Shown piece by piece: positions 53,671-64,000 of a DNA stretch of 64,000 nucleotides. This DNA is from Xestospongia muta (lineage: Eukaryota > Porifera > Demospongiae > Haplosclerida > Petrosiidae). The DNA lies in contig OY848924.1 in NCBI GenBank assembly GCA_963693285.1, positions 5,725,842 through 5,789,841 on the forward strand, read 5' to 3'. The position numbers were made by a program, and so were the translations under genes. The notes below the pieces were generated by a model. The model saw only the letters and a list, made by a program, of their open reading frames with translations, searched no databases and was not told where the DNA came from. Numbering within the stretch: position 1 is the first letter of the stretch; every line of letters starts with the position of its first letter.

Positions 53671-53759
53671 TAGTACATGTACATGTAACCTCTCAGCCCT
53701 ATGTACACACATTTCCCACATTATTTTTAAAAGGCAGAAAAGTTTAAAATTTGGTACTG

Positions 53760-54548
53760 GAATTACAATGAAGGTTGCATCACTTGTCTCTAAATCTGTT
53801 AGTAGGAATATCTCCTTCCGGTGCAATCACATTCTTATCAGATCTCTACCCTGGTAGCATATCTAGACAAAACGCTTACCCAAATAAGTAGGATATTGGC
53901 CTTACTAGAGAAAGGTGACAGTGTTATGGCAGACCAGGGTTTGGATATACTCCTCTCGGTGTTAAACTAAATATCCCACCTTTTTTATGAGGCAAAAACC
54001 AGCTTCTTTCCAATCAAATGATAGAGGACTCAGAGAATAGCTTCAGTACGCATTCATGTATAACAAGCAATGGAAAGAATTAAAAACTTCCATATTTTTG
54101 ATAAGTAGCAGTTTTTTCAGTGCTTTGAGACGTTTCCTGAATGCGTTACTTCGCTCCAAGTCCATGTACAATCTTGAAAACACTTTTCAGAACTTTTCTA
54201 ACGATTGCTTTTGACCAACAGCCTTCTGTCTTGCTGATCCGTATTTCTCTAAGATTCTCTACAGCATACTAAAAAATCTCCACATTAAGTTTTTTACTTT
54301 TCAAGAAACGGCACCTTGACTCTGTAGCCTGAAAATTTTTTTGCTAGTTTTAAGCTTTCATTTTCTTTGACAATGTTACTACTGTTGTAAAGTCCACACG
54401 TTTTTCTATTCATTGCTAAACGTTGATAGCTGCTAACGCTTTGCTTGCCAAGTTATAGCAGTTCAAAAAAACAGGCAGTGCAGACACACACACACACACA
54501 CTAACAGACTACAGTAACCTCACTTTGCTCCCACATGCAGCGAGGTTA
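53760..54548 (+). mobile_element. PIF/Harbinger-like DDE transposase remnant, copy 2
   Basis: Near 53806-53860 it reads ISPSGAITFLSDLYPGS, then GDSVMADQG, ASVRIHV-like and RIKNFHIF segments to about 54100. The tail ends with a CA microsatellite and the aacctcac/gcgaggtt terminal pair. It was duplicated together with the kinase/ZSWIM unit and shares indels with the copy at 40560-41396. Confidence 0.7.
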
Positions 54549-55435
54549 ATAATCAGAAAACATTGTACCATCCTTACATAGGCATTACTATTGCCTGCCT
54601 GATGTATAGAGTTTTGTTTATTATATGTGAGTTCGACAACAGTACACAGATTGTTAAAAACAGACAAGCAATGTTGTTATAAAGTAAAAGTAAACACACA
54701 TTACATATAATATGCAATTTATCTAATACTATACTATATGAATTAGTGTTGTTTTAGTTAATCAAAACTATAATTAAAACCCATTTACAGTAAGCTATAC
54801 TTACTAAACTAAAACTAAAACTAGAATGAAAGTTGATGTCCCATTTTAACTAGAACTAAAACTAAATTAATGCCTGGGGAAACATTACTAAAATAAATTT
54901 CTAAACAATAATTATAATAGTAAATAACTAGAACTAAAACTAAATTAATCCTTGTGGACTATTACTAAACAAGATTCTAATCAGGATTATAGTAACAATC
55001 AGAATTAAAACTAAAGTAATACCTGATAAACTGAAACTAAAACAATAATTTGACTGAAATTAAAATTATATTAAAAATGTATCATGTATGAACTAAAACA
55101 ATAATTAACTTATAAGGCATTAAGATTGTATCATAAATTAAAACTAAAAAAATTTGCAACACATTAAAATGAACTAAAACTAAAACTAAAACTATGACAC
55201 ACTTGTGATACATGAACTGTAACTAAAACTATAATACATAAAGTGGATAATAATTAAAATATAATTAAGAATTAACAATCTCAAAAACTACAACTAAAAT
55301 AATAATTATTACTGAAACACCCACAAAACCAAAACTATAACAAAATGAACTTTTTCTTACTAAAATTACACTAATATAAATGCACAATATTAGCTAAATA
55401 ACACACATTAAGGCAGCCTCCTTGGGTTATAATAA
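54549..55435. repeat. Unit D downstream flank, AAAACT-rich
   Basis: Same arrangement as unit B: a cataggcatt ... gcctgcctgatg start, then degenerate aaaact tracts from about 54790 to 55350. No gene is recognised. Confidence 0.7.
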
Positions 55436-58400
55436 TTATTGTCTCTCATTGAGTTCCTCCTCCATCTTCCTAATCTGTTCAATATACCACAAACAAGTTT
55501 TATCACTTTCATGTTTACCCTTCTTGCCACTTTTTGCTAGCCCATAAGTATTTCTAACAATTTGGTAGATATCAAGAGGTGCACTGACCAATAATGCAAC
55601 TCCACCCACAACTCCTCCAGCAAGAGCAACAGTTTGAACTCCCGCGATACCAATCCTAACAGCTGCTCCGCCACTTTCAATTCCTGCCTCCACACCTGCT
55701 GCTACGCCTTTAGCTATACCAACACTAAGTCGACCTCCAACACCAACTACAGTGTGGCCTGCATCAATTGCTATACCAGCACTTTTAAGGGCTTGATTAT
55801 AGCCATTGCCCCTCACATTGACATGTTCACTAATCTGTTGGTCAAGCTTGATATGTTCATGTGCTTTCTTCACCCTACTGTTAGACATGATTGAAGAGAC
55901 AATTGAAGCACCAGCTGAAGTAATAGTTCCTGCAACTCCCACAGCAGCTCCAGCTGCAGTCAATCCAACTGATGCACCAAATGTAAATGGAATAAGAGCT
56001 AAACCAGCTATAGTAAGAGTTCCTCCAATAAGCAGACTTGTTGAACAACCAGCAAGTTTGGCAATTCTGGAATCTCTAACTATTTTTAAAACTTCATCTC
56101 TGTGTTGCTCAAGTAACTTCATTGTTTTACAGCGAACAGGACGCCAAATAGCAAGGGACACTTCGTGTTCAATGTTGAGATGCAGAAGACAATCATTATT
56201 GAGTTGCCTATAAAACACACCAAAACATTATCTTTATAAGTACAGTGTTGACTCCTGTAAATTATTCAAGCCTGTATAATTATTTAGGGATGGCAAATCA
56301 TGTTAATGTCAAAAAGCATTAATACACAAGGATGTGGTATTTCCTACAGAGGTAGGCACTTCAAATCTCTGACGACGCAAATTAAAATTAAATATACACT
56401 ATTTGTCTTTTGGCACTGCTACTTGTATACAAAAGTAATACTATTCATATTTATACATTTTCTTATCATAGCTCAATGTCTACATGGTTTGTATGTTTAT
56501 ACCATTCAAAAACCTCTTAAATGACTTCATGTTTCTTGATAAACAGGCTTTATTAGTAGTACACACGATAAACTATATCAGTCCTCTTATGACTCACATG
56601 GCTCAATCTGCTGACTTGCATTGTTTTTTAAAATATTGCTTAATGGCCATGTTATTTTATGGAGGAAAAGGGCAAAAGTGGCAGGATAATATGAATCTCA
56701 TGGCAAGTTATGTAAGATATGATTATGGTTCATTGATCTATGTGTCTTTATAATTAGCAAATTCACCACAACAACTTTCCAATTCAAAATGTATTGATAT
56801 GATTTGTATTGTAAAATAAGTACATGTATTATATAACTTACTCATTTTGAGGAGTTACTAGAACAAATTGAGAATCAAGGTTAGATGTATATTCTATGTA
56901 GTGACCTCCATCTGTAATTTGTTGTTTGATGTCATCGAACATATTCACAAGTGATTTATCTTGATAATGAGCTTGGATATACTCTGTAAGAGTTGATACT
57001 TGAGAGATATTTCGAGGATTTACAGTGAGAACAACAGAATTGGGTGGAATATCTAAATTATGCTGTTGGAAATTGATATTTTCAACGATAGTTTGAAAAA
57101 TAAATATTTTTGGCTTTTTGTCAAGGTGAGAGACAAAGAAATTGTTTAGTGTATTTTGCGCTGGTATTATGATGTCATTGTTGACATCAATATTTCTACC
57201 TTTGTTGAGAATAACTAGAGCAAAAGCACACATTTCATAGAGCTCAGTTACTTTCACTACCTCTGCAAGTAAGACATGAATGGCTTCAGAAGAAAGATTA
57301 TTGAATCGCAAAACAAGAAAACCGTAAGCATTTGTAAAAAGTTTTTCTAGATCTTGTACTTCTTGATGACCCTCCCCAAGCAGACTATTTGGTTCATCTG
57401 TGTCATTTTGCTCACTAGAGTTATAACTTTTACTAACCAGAATGGCTGAATCATCTGTAACAGTCTCTATCCCATTTTGCTCATCATGTTTTGTAGCACC
57501 ATCTGTGTCACCATGTTCTGTGGCAGATTCTGTGTCATTTTCCTCACCATGTTGTGATTCATGATTATCAACAATGATAGCAAGTCCATTTAACCCTAAA
57601 AAGAAACAAAAGGTCATTGTACAATTCCATTGCTAGTCATTCTTGGCATTGATAACTATTTACTTTAAAAATCTACTATTAATTTTCCTATATTAAAAAG
57701 ATGGAAAATGAATGACAGTTCCATATACCTGCTATTCTTCTGACAAGATCAAGCGTGTGTGGTCTAGACTGTGGATCATTACCAAGACAGTCTTTAGCTA
57801 GCTGTTTCATATTGTGATTCTCCATTTTATTTAGTAAGTGCTGTCGTCGTTGTACCTCATTCCTTGGTCTGTTATGTTCATCAAATGCACCAGTTGGTCT
57901 TGGCAATTCTTGTGTATAGACATGAAGTATGAGAACACCAAATGAGAAGACATCAAACTTATCACAGTCATCTCCAGTTTCCTTGTAATTAGATTGTAGA
58001 GCTTCAGGTGGCATATACAGAATACTTCCAGGACAAGTGGACATTTTCATGTAATACTTACCAGGATCAGGCTCAAAAATACGAGATACTCCAAAGTCAG
58101 CTATTTTAGCTTGCAGACGTGATGTCAGTAGGACATTGTTAGCATTGATGTCACGATGAAGTATAGCTGGAGTTTGTGTATGTAGATATACTAGAGCATT
58201 GGATACATCCAATAATATCGATTTCTTAACATGATTGGGAACCATCTCATTCCGCTCCAGATAGTGACTCAGTGACATTGGTAAGCACTCCATTACCAGA
58301 ATAGGAATATCAGATTCTGATTTATAGTGGAGTCCAAGAAATTGGATAATATTAGGATGATTAAGTTGGCTGATTCTATAACATAAACACAATATATAAT

Positions 58401-58704
58401 ATAATATTCACAAAGTGTTTTTGACAGATATGTTAGTGGAATTTCATTTTATGTTAGCCATTTCTCTTGACTGTAAGCCAAGATATACTCACCTCATGCA
58501 TTCTTCTTGAATTCGCACTTTCATTGGCTTAGGATGATGTTGATTATTGGAAGGTTCACTATGAAATTTCTTTCCTGCTACTATAGTACCATCTGGTAGC
58601 TTCATTTCCATTACTTTCCCAAAAGCTCCTCTTCCTAACAGCTTCCCTGTCTTCTCCAGGTCAGGAAGAACCTTGACTTGACCCTGTAAGTGAGCCTGAG
58701 CCAT
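55436..58704 (-). CDS. Copy D: intact kinase-pseudocaspase-apolipoprotein L fusion protein
   Basis: Exons 58493-58704, 57729-58375, 56842-57595 and 55436-56207 join in matching phases (2, 1, 2) to about 794 residues. Residues 1-286 are a TKL-type kinase with all catalytic motifs: glycine loop GRGAFGKV 24-31, Lys45, HRD 144-146, Asn151, DFG 164-166, PPE 193-195, DVFSFG 212-217. Residues 287-537 fit a caspase fold: strand LAIIVDN 291-297, an acidic insert, LEKLFTNAYGF, ALVILNKG to 419, KPKIFIFQT 447-455, then a p10-like part. The catalytic His is Lys (NKG for SHG) and the Cys is lost (QTI for QAC). Residues about 598-645 (IGGTLTIAGLALIPFTFG, GLTAAGAAVGVAG) and 719-748 are hydrophobic and match the apolipoprotein L hairpin. 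No signal peptide. Likely role: kinase-controlled membrane insertion or permeabilisation in defence or cell death (inference). Confidence 0.88.
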
Positions 58705-59130
58705 TTGTATAATCAATCAACATTAATCACAGAGTTTTTCCAATTTAAGATTTCATAGATTGTAGATGATTTATATGTAACCCTCTTCTTTCCCCTCCTA
58801 CATGTCCCATCGTGTACTAAAGTCATTCATTACTTTGTATTGATAACATGAGATAATGTACTATAGTGAAAGTTGATGGTTTGTATAAATTCACAACCAG
58901 AATATCTACACATGTAGTTAAACATACCATTCATTATTGTAACACTGTAGATAAGAGATATAAAGAAATCCCTTATATGAGGTAGTCTAAACTACACACA
59001 ACATATTATTATTAAGAGAGCACAGAACAAAATTGCTCACAACAAATTCTTTGTAGACATCAGCTTAGACTGGTTCTGACTTGTATAATACATGTAGCTA
59101 TGTAGTATTATAACTATAATCATTTAAGGA

Positions 59131-59172
<42 letters not shown>

Positions 59173-59570
59173 TTATAATTCCAGGACCTCTAGACAACTC
59201 AAAATAAAAATCCCATATGAAAGTTATTATATACCCTATTTTGGTACAACTCTCATATCTAAGGTTGCTGTACTCATTAAGAGAACAGGATTCAGGATAG
59301 TGACAGTCAAGCATAGATGTTAAAATGGCACAGGGGTGTCTACCTATAACTGGGGTGCATTGTTTTGTGAACAGCCCACTCCACCCACTAACTTAATTGA
59401 GTTAATCATCTGACTCGATTTGCCTAGAGAAGTATCATCAAACTCTTCAGGTTTTCTTCATGGCTATATATACATCTCCTGGTCATGATTTAAGTATTTA
59501 CAAGATATACATGTGTACATCAGTGCACTGACTGTGTTCATGTGTTAATGGTGTCACAGAATAAAGTATA
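58665..59570. repeat. Left copy of a >900-bp direct repeat (kinase 5' flank)
   Basis: From within exon 1 of copy D through its 5' flank, this sequence is repeated at 63101-64000 with only scattered substitutions and small indels, at an offset of about 4436 bp. It includes an AG microsatellite (59132-59168) and 60-64-codon open frames on - that are conserved in both copies but resemble nothing I know. The hairpin and ZSWIM relic found upstream of copies A-C are absent here. Confidence 0.9.
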
Positions 59571-60085
59571 GTCCTTAGTAGCATATGATGAACTATATAT
59601 AATCACTACTGCTGGTTAAAACATTCAAGGTTATAAAATGCAGTTCACACTGCAAGCCCATAGAAGCCACTATGGGTGCATTGATTAAAACTATACTAAG
59701 TTATTTATTGCTGGCAGCTGTGTTGGTACATTAGCACTACTTTTAACATAAAATGGATGGAAGGACTTAAGTAGACTAGATGCAAACAATAATGGGTATG
59801 TAGGTAGGTAGGATACCTAAACTGACATACTTTATACCACTTCATATTTACATTAAGACACTTGTCTTCAGCCTCCTTTCTAAACTGGGTCAAGTCCACA
59901 TTAAAATTGCAATAAACTGTACATTTATCGTTATTTCTAACTAGATCTACAAAATAGTTTAGAATGATAATTGTAGCGTAAACAGGGTAGAATACATAAT
60001 AATTATTACAATAAAATTAGTAAGTCTTAACCATAATTTTGGCGGAGCCTTGTGAGAAGGCTCCGCCCTACAGTGTGTAGGAAAG
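59571..60085. other. CCDC25 upstream region
   Basis: AT-rich, with no recognised exon. A minus-strand open frame at 59705-59899 (TQFRKEAEDKCLNVNMKWYK) is not identifiable. A strong hairpin lies just before the start codon. Confidence 0.5.
60041..60067 (+). promoter_or_regulatory. GC-rich hairpin 18 nt before the CCDC25 start codon
   Basis: The arm ggcggagcct (60041-60050) pairs perfectly with aggctccgcc (60058-60067) around a 7-base loop, in otherwise AT-rich sequence. If transcribed, it would form a stable 5'-leader stem; if not, it is a symmetric promoter element. Either role is inference. Confidence 0.55.
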
Positions 60086-62774
60086 ATGGTGTTCTATTTC
60101 TTGACAAGAGGTATGTACTGTATACTTATTACTGAGGTCATTACACAATATTTTATTCGTCTGTGTAGTTTCTACACCTCCTATGATTATATATATGGGT
60201 GCAGATAAACATGAAAGTAAGTTCATTAATGTGTTAGACTGTTAATCAATTGGTACACTGAAGATTAATTTTCATTAACAATGTTTTATGTAATGTTGGC
60301 AAGCCATGAATACGGTAGATTGGTAAACATTTGTGTTACAAAAGTTTCATATAAAAAATTAACATGTTAAAAAAGTTTCGGGCACAAGTGGTGCATTTGA
60401 AAATTTATTAACCCCTAAATTTTGCAACATGCAACACGTTGAGCATTATAGATTATTTTATCATTTGGTCGAGCAATTGCCTCTCACTGTATGGAGGATG
60501 ATAGAACCTTTTGAATCATCCTTAAGTTTCAGATATCTCAAAAGAGCCATCTTAGTTATCTATACTCTCTAAGCTTTAAACACTTCCTAGTAACACCAGC
60601 ATGTAACACATCCACTAAATACTATAGATATTTCAATGTGTAATAATGTTAGTGTGTTTAATTGCTGTACATCATTCAACGTTTGAACTTTTTTAGCGAT
60701 GAAATTTTCCTGATCTATGATAAAATATTGTTACAATGGACAAACTAAAACTGTCGGGCTTTAAAAAGAAATACATAACAATTTTTGTTGAATATTAATA
60801 ATTATGATAGTATTCTAATTTGCTATGGAAATAGAATGTTTCATTTCATAATATTCAAACTATTTCTTTTAGCACGAAATATTTATTTCTTTATTTACTT
60901 ATTACCATTTATTTTATAACAGATGAAGAACTTCTTAAGTGGGGATTTCCAGAGGATGTTTGGTACGTTACTTTATTTGAGCTGAAATGGATATCAGTTT
61001 GATATCTGGATATCCTGTAATAAAGAATACCTGGAAATCTGGATAATTAGGACCACCCATAAAATTAATATATTTATGCAAACCCTTTTCAAAAATGAAA
61101 AGCACTGAAAATGAAAAGTTTCTGTAGTGTGTTTACAGTTGCTATGTTACAATTGCATGAGAACTTACAAAATACTTAGAACAAAATAGACAAGATTGTA
61201 TTAAGACTACTTTATGCAAACAATGCAGGTGGTAGATGTATGGCAAGTGCCATTCCAACTGTACATGTAATGGGTGTGGCATTGACAGCTATAGTTAAAT
61301 GGTTGCTTTTTAAGATTGTTTCTTTGCTAACTTGTGTATTTTGTAGACTTAGTGTAGCGTTTGTAACTTTTGCTGTATCAGTAGTCTCATGACAGCAATA
61401 GCTTCTAGATATATCAATTTATCATTACTAGCAAAGAAGGCTATCAAGGTAAGTAAAATTTGCCATAATGTCAAAAAGAAAATACATTTATGAAAATGTC
61501 CACATTGAAATTGTAGATAATTGTATAGTAGTTTTATTAGAGCAAACACTTGTTCTGTGCCTGTGCTTTTGAAAAGACTTTACTACTTTTCAGGCTTTGT
61601 CATCTATTGAAAGCCTTTTATCTAGAATGACTTGATAATACTTAACTTTTGCCGTTTCTCTGTCAAGTTTTATGGCTGTAACACTGTTGTCACCAAGTTA
61701 GAGCAATTCAATGTTTGTCTCATATGAGTCCAATACCAGGTGTCCATAGCCTACTTTGTGAGGCTATGGGCTCCTACTATTACTTACCTCTGTTAATATA
61801 GTAATACCTGTATTTTATAGCAAGCTTGTACTATATCTCTAAACCAACCACACACACATATATATTATCTTTATTAGGTTTCATGTCGATGATATGTCTT
61901 CTGCTCATGTCTATCTTAGACCTCCAAGAGTACGTCAATGTTGAGTTCCATTCTAATAGCTACCATTTATCAGTCAATTTTATTATTTTTTCACTGACTG
62001 TTTTGATCTATTGTATTAGGGAATGACTATTGACGATATCCCACATGAAGTAATAGTTGATTGTGCCCAATTGGTGAAAGCTAATAGCATACAAGGTACT
62101 AGTCAATAATAGACTGATTTAATTGATTGGATCTCCAGGCAGTAAGACCAATAACATCATTGTTATTTATACTCCATTTCCAAACCTCAAAAAGACTGGA
62201 TCAATGGATGTGGGACAAGTTAGCTTTCATGATAGAAAACAGGTTGGTAATTGTGTTGTTAGTTGAGAAAACAATCAATGTTTAGATAAATGACTTTTCA
62301 AGGTGAAGTCGATTGTATTAGAGAAAAAAGACAATGATATATTGCGACGATTGAACAAAACAAAGGAAGAAAGGCAGCCTGATCTACGAGCTGAGAAAGA
62401 AGAAAGAGACAGAGCAGAACGACAAGAACAAAGAAAAAGACAACAATAGGAGGTATTTTATTAATTTGTATGACAATAGCTAGTCTAATATCTATTGTTT
62501 AGAGACGAAGGGAAAAAGAAGAAATAGAAGCTAAATGAAAGGAAGAGGAAGTTAGGTTTGTAAAACACTGAATGGATGGATAATGGTGTAAATATACAAA
62601 GAATGGATTAATGTTTCTCATAGGACATACAAGTCAGTTATGGTTGAAGAAAACATGAAGACGAACAATGTATTGACTTACAGACATATTTGTGTGTGTG
62701 TTTCAGTTTATTCTCTCTTCTTATAGTTTGATGAAGACTTTGATTATAAAGCATATGAAGATGATTTTATGTAA
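60086..62774 (+). CDS. CCDC25: CCDC25 homolog (NFACT-R domain) with two in-frame stops
   Basis: Ten exons fit with matching phases: 60086-60110, 60169-60216, 60923-60962, 61878-61929, 62020-62095, 62139-62242, 62303-62452, 62503-62555, 62624-62669 and 62727-62774. Together they make 642 bases, exactly 214 codons. The translation follows CCDC25 from start to end: [65 protein letters not shown], a charged coiled coil, and a final EDDFM. TAG at 62447-62449 (in exon 7) and TGA at 62536-62538 (in exon 8) interrupt the coiled coil; both are one C-to-T change from a sense codon. As read, a 163-residue protein keeps the NFACT-R part but loses the tail. In mammals CCDC25 is reported as a membrane receptor for extracellular DNA. 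It is probably a recent pseudogene duplicate; sequencing error is possible. Confidence 0.85.
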
Positions 62775-63100
62775 ATTATATAAATATTTTAAATCATAAT
62801 GGACTAGTTCTAATGTTACCACTTCAATCAAAAATTGACATCTCATTCTATTTTTAGCCATAAAAATGACAGGTGCTTATGTTAAGTTACCTATAGGAGT
62901 ATCTATATCTTTCATGACTACTGGTCACATGACCTGTGTCAACTCAGTTGAATGCATGTTGCACTTTCTTAGTGTATTGGAGATATCTGACTCAAAGACA
63001 CTTGTCATATACTGCTAGCATAGAATGGACTCTTCAATATTTTAACATCTAGGAAGCATTGGAGATTAGGTTATAATAAGAGTATTGCACTATATTATAT
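62775..63100. other. Spacer between CCDC25 and truncated kinase copy
   Basis: The CCDC25 3' flank with AT-rich sequence; nothing recognisable. The duplication boundary is at about 63101, where homology to the copy D exon begins abruptly. Confidence 0.6.
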
Positions 63101-63140
63101 AAAGAACCTTGAGTTGACCCTGTAAGTGAGCCTGAGCCAT
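63101..63140 (-). pseudogene. Truncated fifth copy of the kinase gene (first ~12 codons)
   Basis: The ATG at 63140-63138 begins MAQAHLQGQL, like exon 1 of copy D, but homology ends at about 63101 and unrelated sequence follows. Only the start of the kinase exon is left. Its 5' flank continues rightward to the window end. Confidence 0.85.
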
Positions 63141-63566
63141 TTGTATAATCAATCAACATTTATCACAGAGTTTTTCCAATTTAAGATTTCATAGATTGTA
63201 AATGATTTATATGTAACCCTCTTGTTTCCCCTCCTACATGTCCCATCGTGTACTAAAGTTATTCATTACTTTGTATTGATAACATGAGATAATGTACTAT
63301 AGTGAAAGTTGATGGTTTGTATAAATTCACAACCAGAATATCTACACATGTAGTTAAACATACCATTCATTATTGTAACACTGTAGATAAGAGATATAAA
63401 GAAATCCCTTATATGAGGTAGTCTAAACTACACACACTATATTATTATTAAGAGAGCACAGAACAAAATTGCTCACAACAAATTCTTTGTAGACATCAGC
63501 TTTGACTGGTTCTGACTTGTATGATACATGTAGCTATGTAGTATTATAACTATAATCATTTAAGGA

Positions 63567-63597
<31 letters not shown>

Positions 63598-64000
63598 AAC
63601 TTATAATTCCAGGACCTCTAGACAACTCAAAATAAAAATCCCATATGAAAGTTATTATATACCCTATTTTGGTACAACTCTCATATCTAAGGTTGCTGTA
63701 CTCATTAAGAGAACAGGATTCAGGATAGTGACAGTCAAGCATAGATGTTAAAATGACACAGGGGTATCTACCTGTAATTGGGGTGCATTGTTTTGTGAAC
63801 AGCCCACTCCACCCACTAACTTAATTGAGTTAAATCATCTGACTTGATTTGCCTATAGAGAGAAGTATCATCAAACCCTTCAGGTTTTCTTCATGGCTAT
63901 ATATATATACATCTCCTGGTCATGATTTAAGTATTTACAAGATATACATGTGTACATTAGTGCACTGACTGTGTTCATGTGTTAATGGTGTCACAGAATA
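63101..64000. repeat. Right copy of the >900-bp direct repeat, runs off the window
   Basis: Matches 58665-59570, including the AG microsatellite (here 63571-63597, shorter). Similarity is still high at base 64000, so the duplication continues beyond the window. Confidence 0.9.

Noticed and set aside
34764..56213. Plus-strand frames of 108-135 codons rich in Ala, Pro and Thr opposite the ApoL exon
   Set aside because: These are antisense shadows of the Gly/Ala-rich ApoL coding exon.
35444..56753. A plus-strand 70-codon frame starting MVCMFIPF conserved in the third intron of all kinase copies
   Set aside because: It lies inside the intron antisense to the gene and is shared only because the units are duplicated. 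Copy D shifts frame in it. No domain is recognisable.
37010..58070. A donor-like gtaagtatt inside the kinase exon (after EPDPG)
   Set aside because: The kinase activation segment continues without a break through it, and exon lengths agree between copies, so it is not needed as a splice site. Rare alternative use cannot be excluded.
59705..59899. A possible minus-strand exon encoding TQFRKEAEDKCLNVNMKWYK
   Set aside because: The composition is gene-like, but no flanking exons, start or known family could be found.
59120..63742. Minus-strand frames starting MLDCHYPES present in both direct-repeat copies
   Set aside because: They are conserved only as part of the duplicated flank, run into an AG microsatellite, and have no recognisable domain.

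Overview
The window looks like AT-rich, intron-containing animal nuclear DNA. A demosponge such as Amphimedon is my best guess. The inference rests on short introns, a Sox HMG gene next to a microcephalin gene, a ZU5-type immune-like gene relic, and retroelement, ZSWIM and Harbinger remnants. No bacterial operon, CRISPR array, rRNA or tRNA gene was seen.

Region 1-22.7 kb is an ordinary gene block. It holds a five-exon NUDT3-like Nudix hydrolase (+) with a Tigger/pogo transposase fragment in its first intron. A decayed second Nudix copy (+) follows, interrupted by a long CT microsatellite. Next come a two-exon Sox transcription factor (+), a 14-exon microcephalin-like gene with one N-terminal and two C-terminal BRCT domains (-), and an intronless secreted carboxypeptidase Q (+). 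Microcephalin and carboxypeptidase Q are head to head across about 0.85 kb.

Region 22.7-33.7 kb is decayed material: a ZU5/UPA-like pseudogene (+) with in-frame stops, and a dead non-LTR retrotransposon with an R2/R4-type layout. The retrotransposon lies between TAA microsatellites and carries a small inverted-repeat insertion.

Region 33.7-58.7 kb is the most interesting part. Four copies (A-D, all on -) of an unusual gene encode, in order, a TKL-type protein kinase, a caspase-fold domain that has lost both catalytic residues, and an apolipoprotein L-like membrane domain. Only copy D (55436-58704, predicted 794 residues) reads open through all four exons. Copies A, B and C carry separate frameshifts, nonsense codons or deletions. 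A-C are each head to head with a decayed ZSWIM1/3-like gene across a 289-290 bp spacer containing a strong hairpin. D has a different 5' flank. The architecture suggests a signalling kinase joined to a cell-death or membrane-permeabilising module; that function is inference.

Region 58.7-64 kb holds a CCDC25 homolog (+) with perfectly phased exons but two in-frame stops. It lies between two direct copies of the kinase-gene 5' flank; the second copy starts a truncated fifth kinase copy and runs off the window. This implies a roughly 4.4 kb tandem duplication and predicts another CCDC25 copy just past the right edge.
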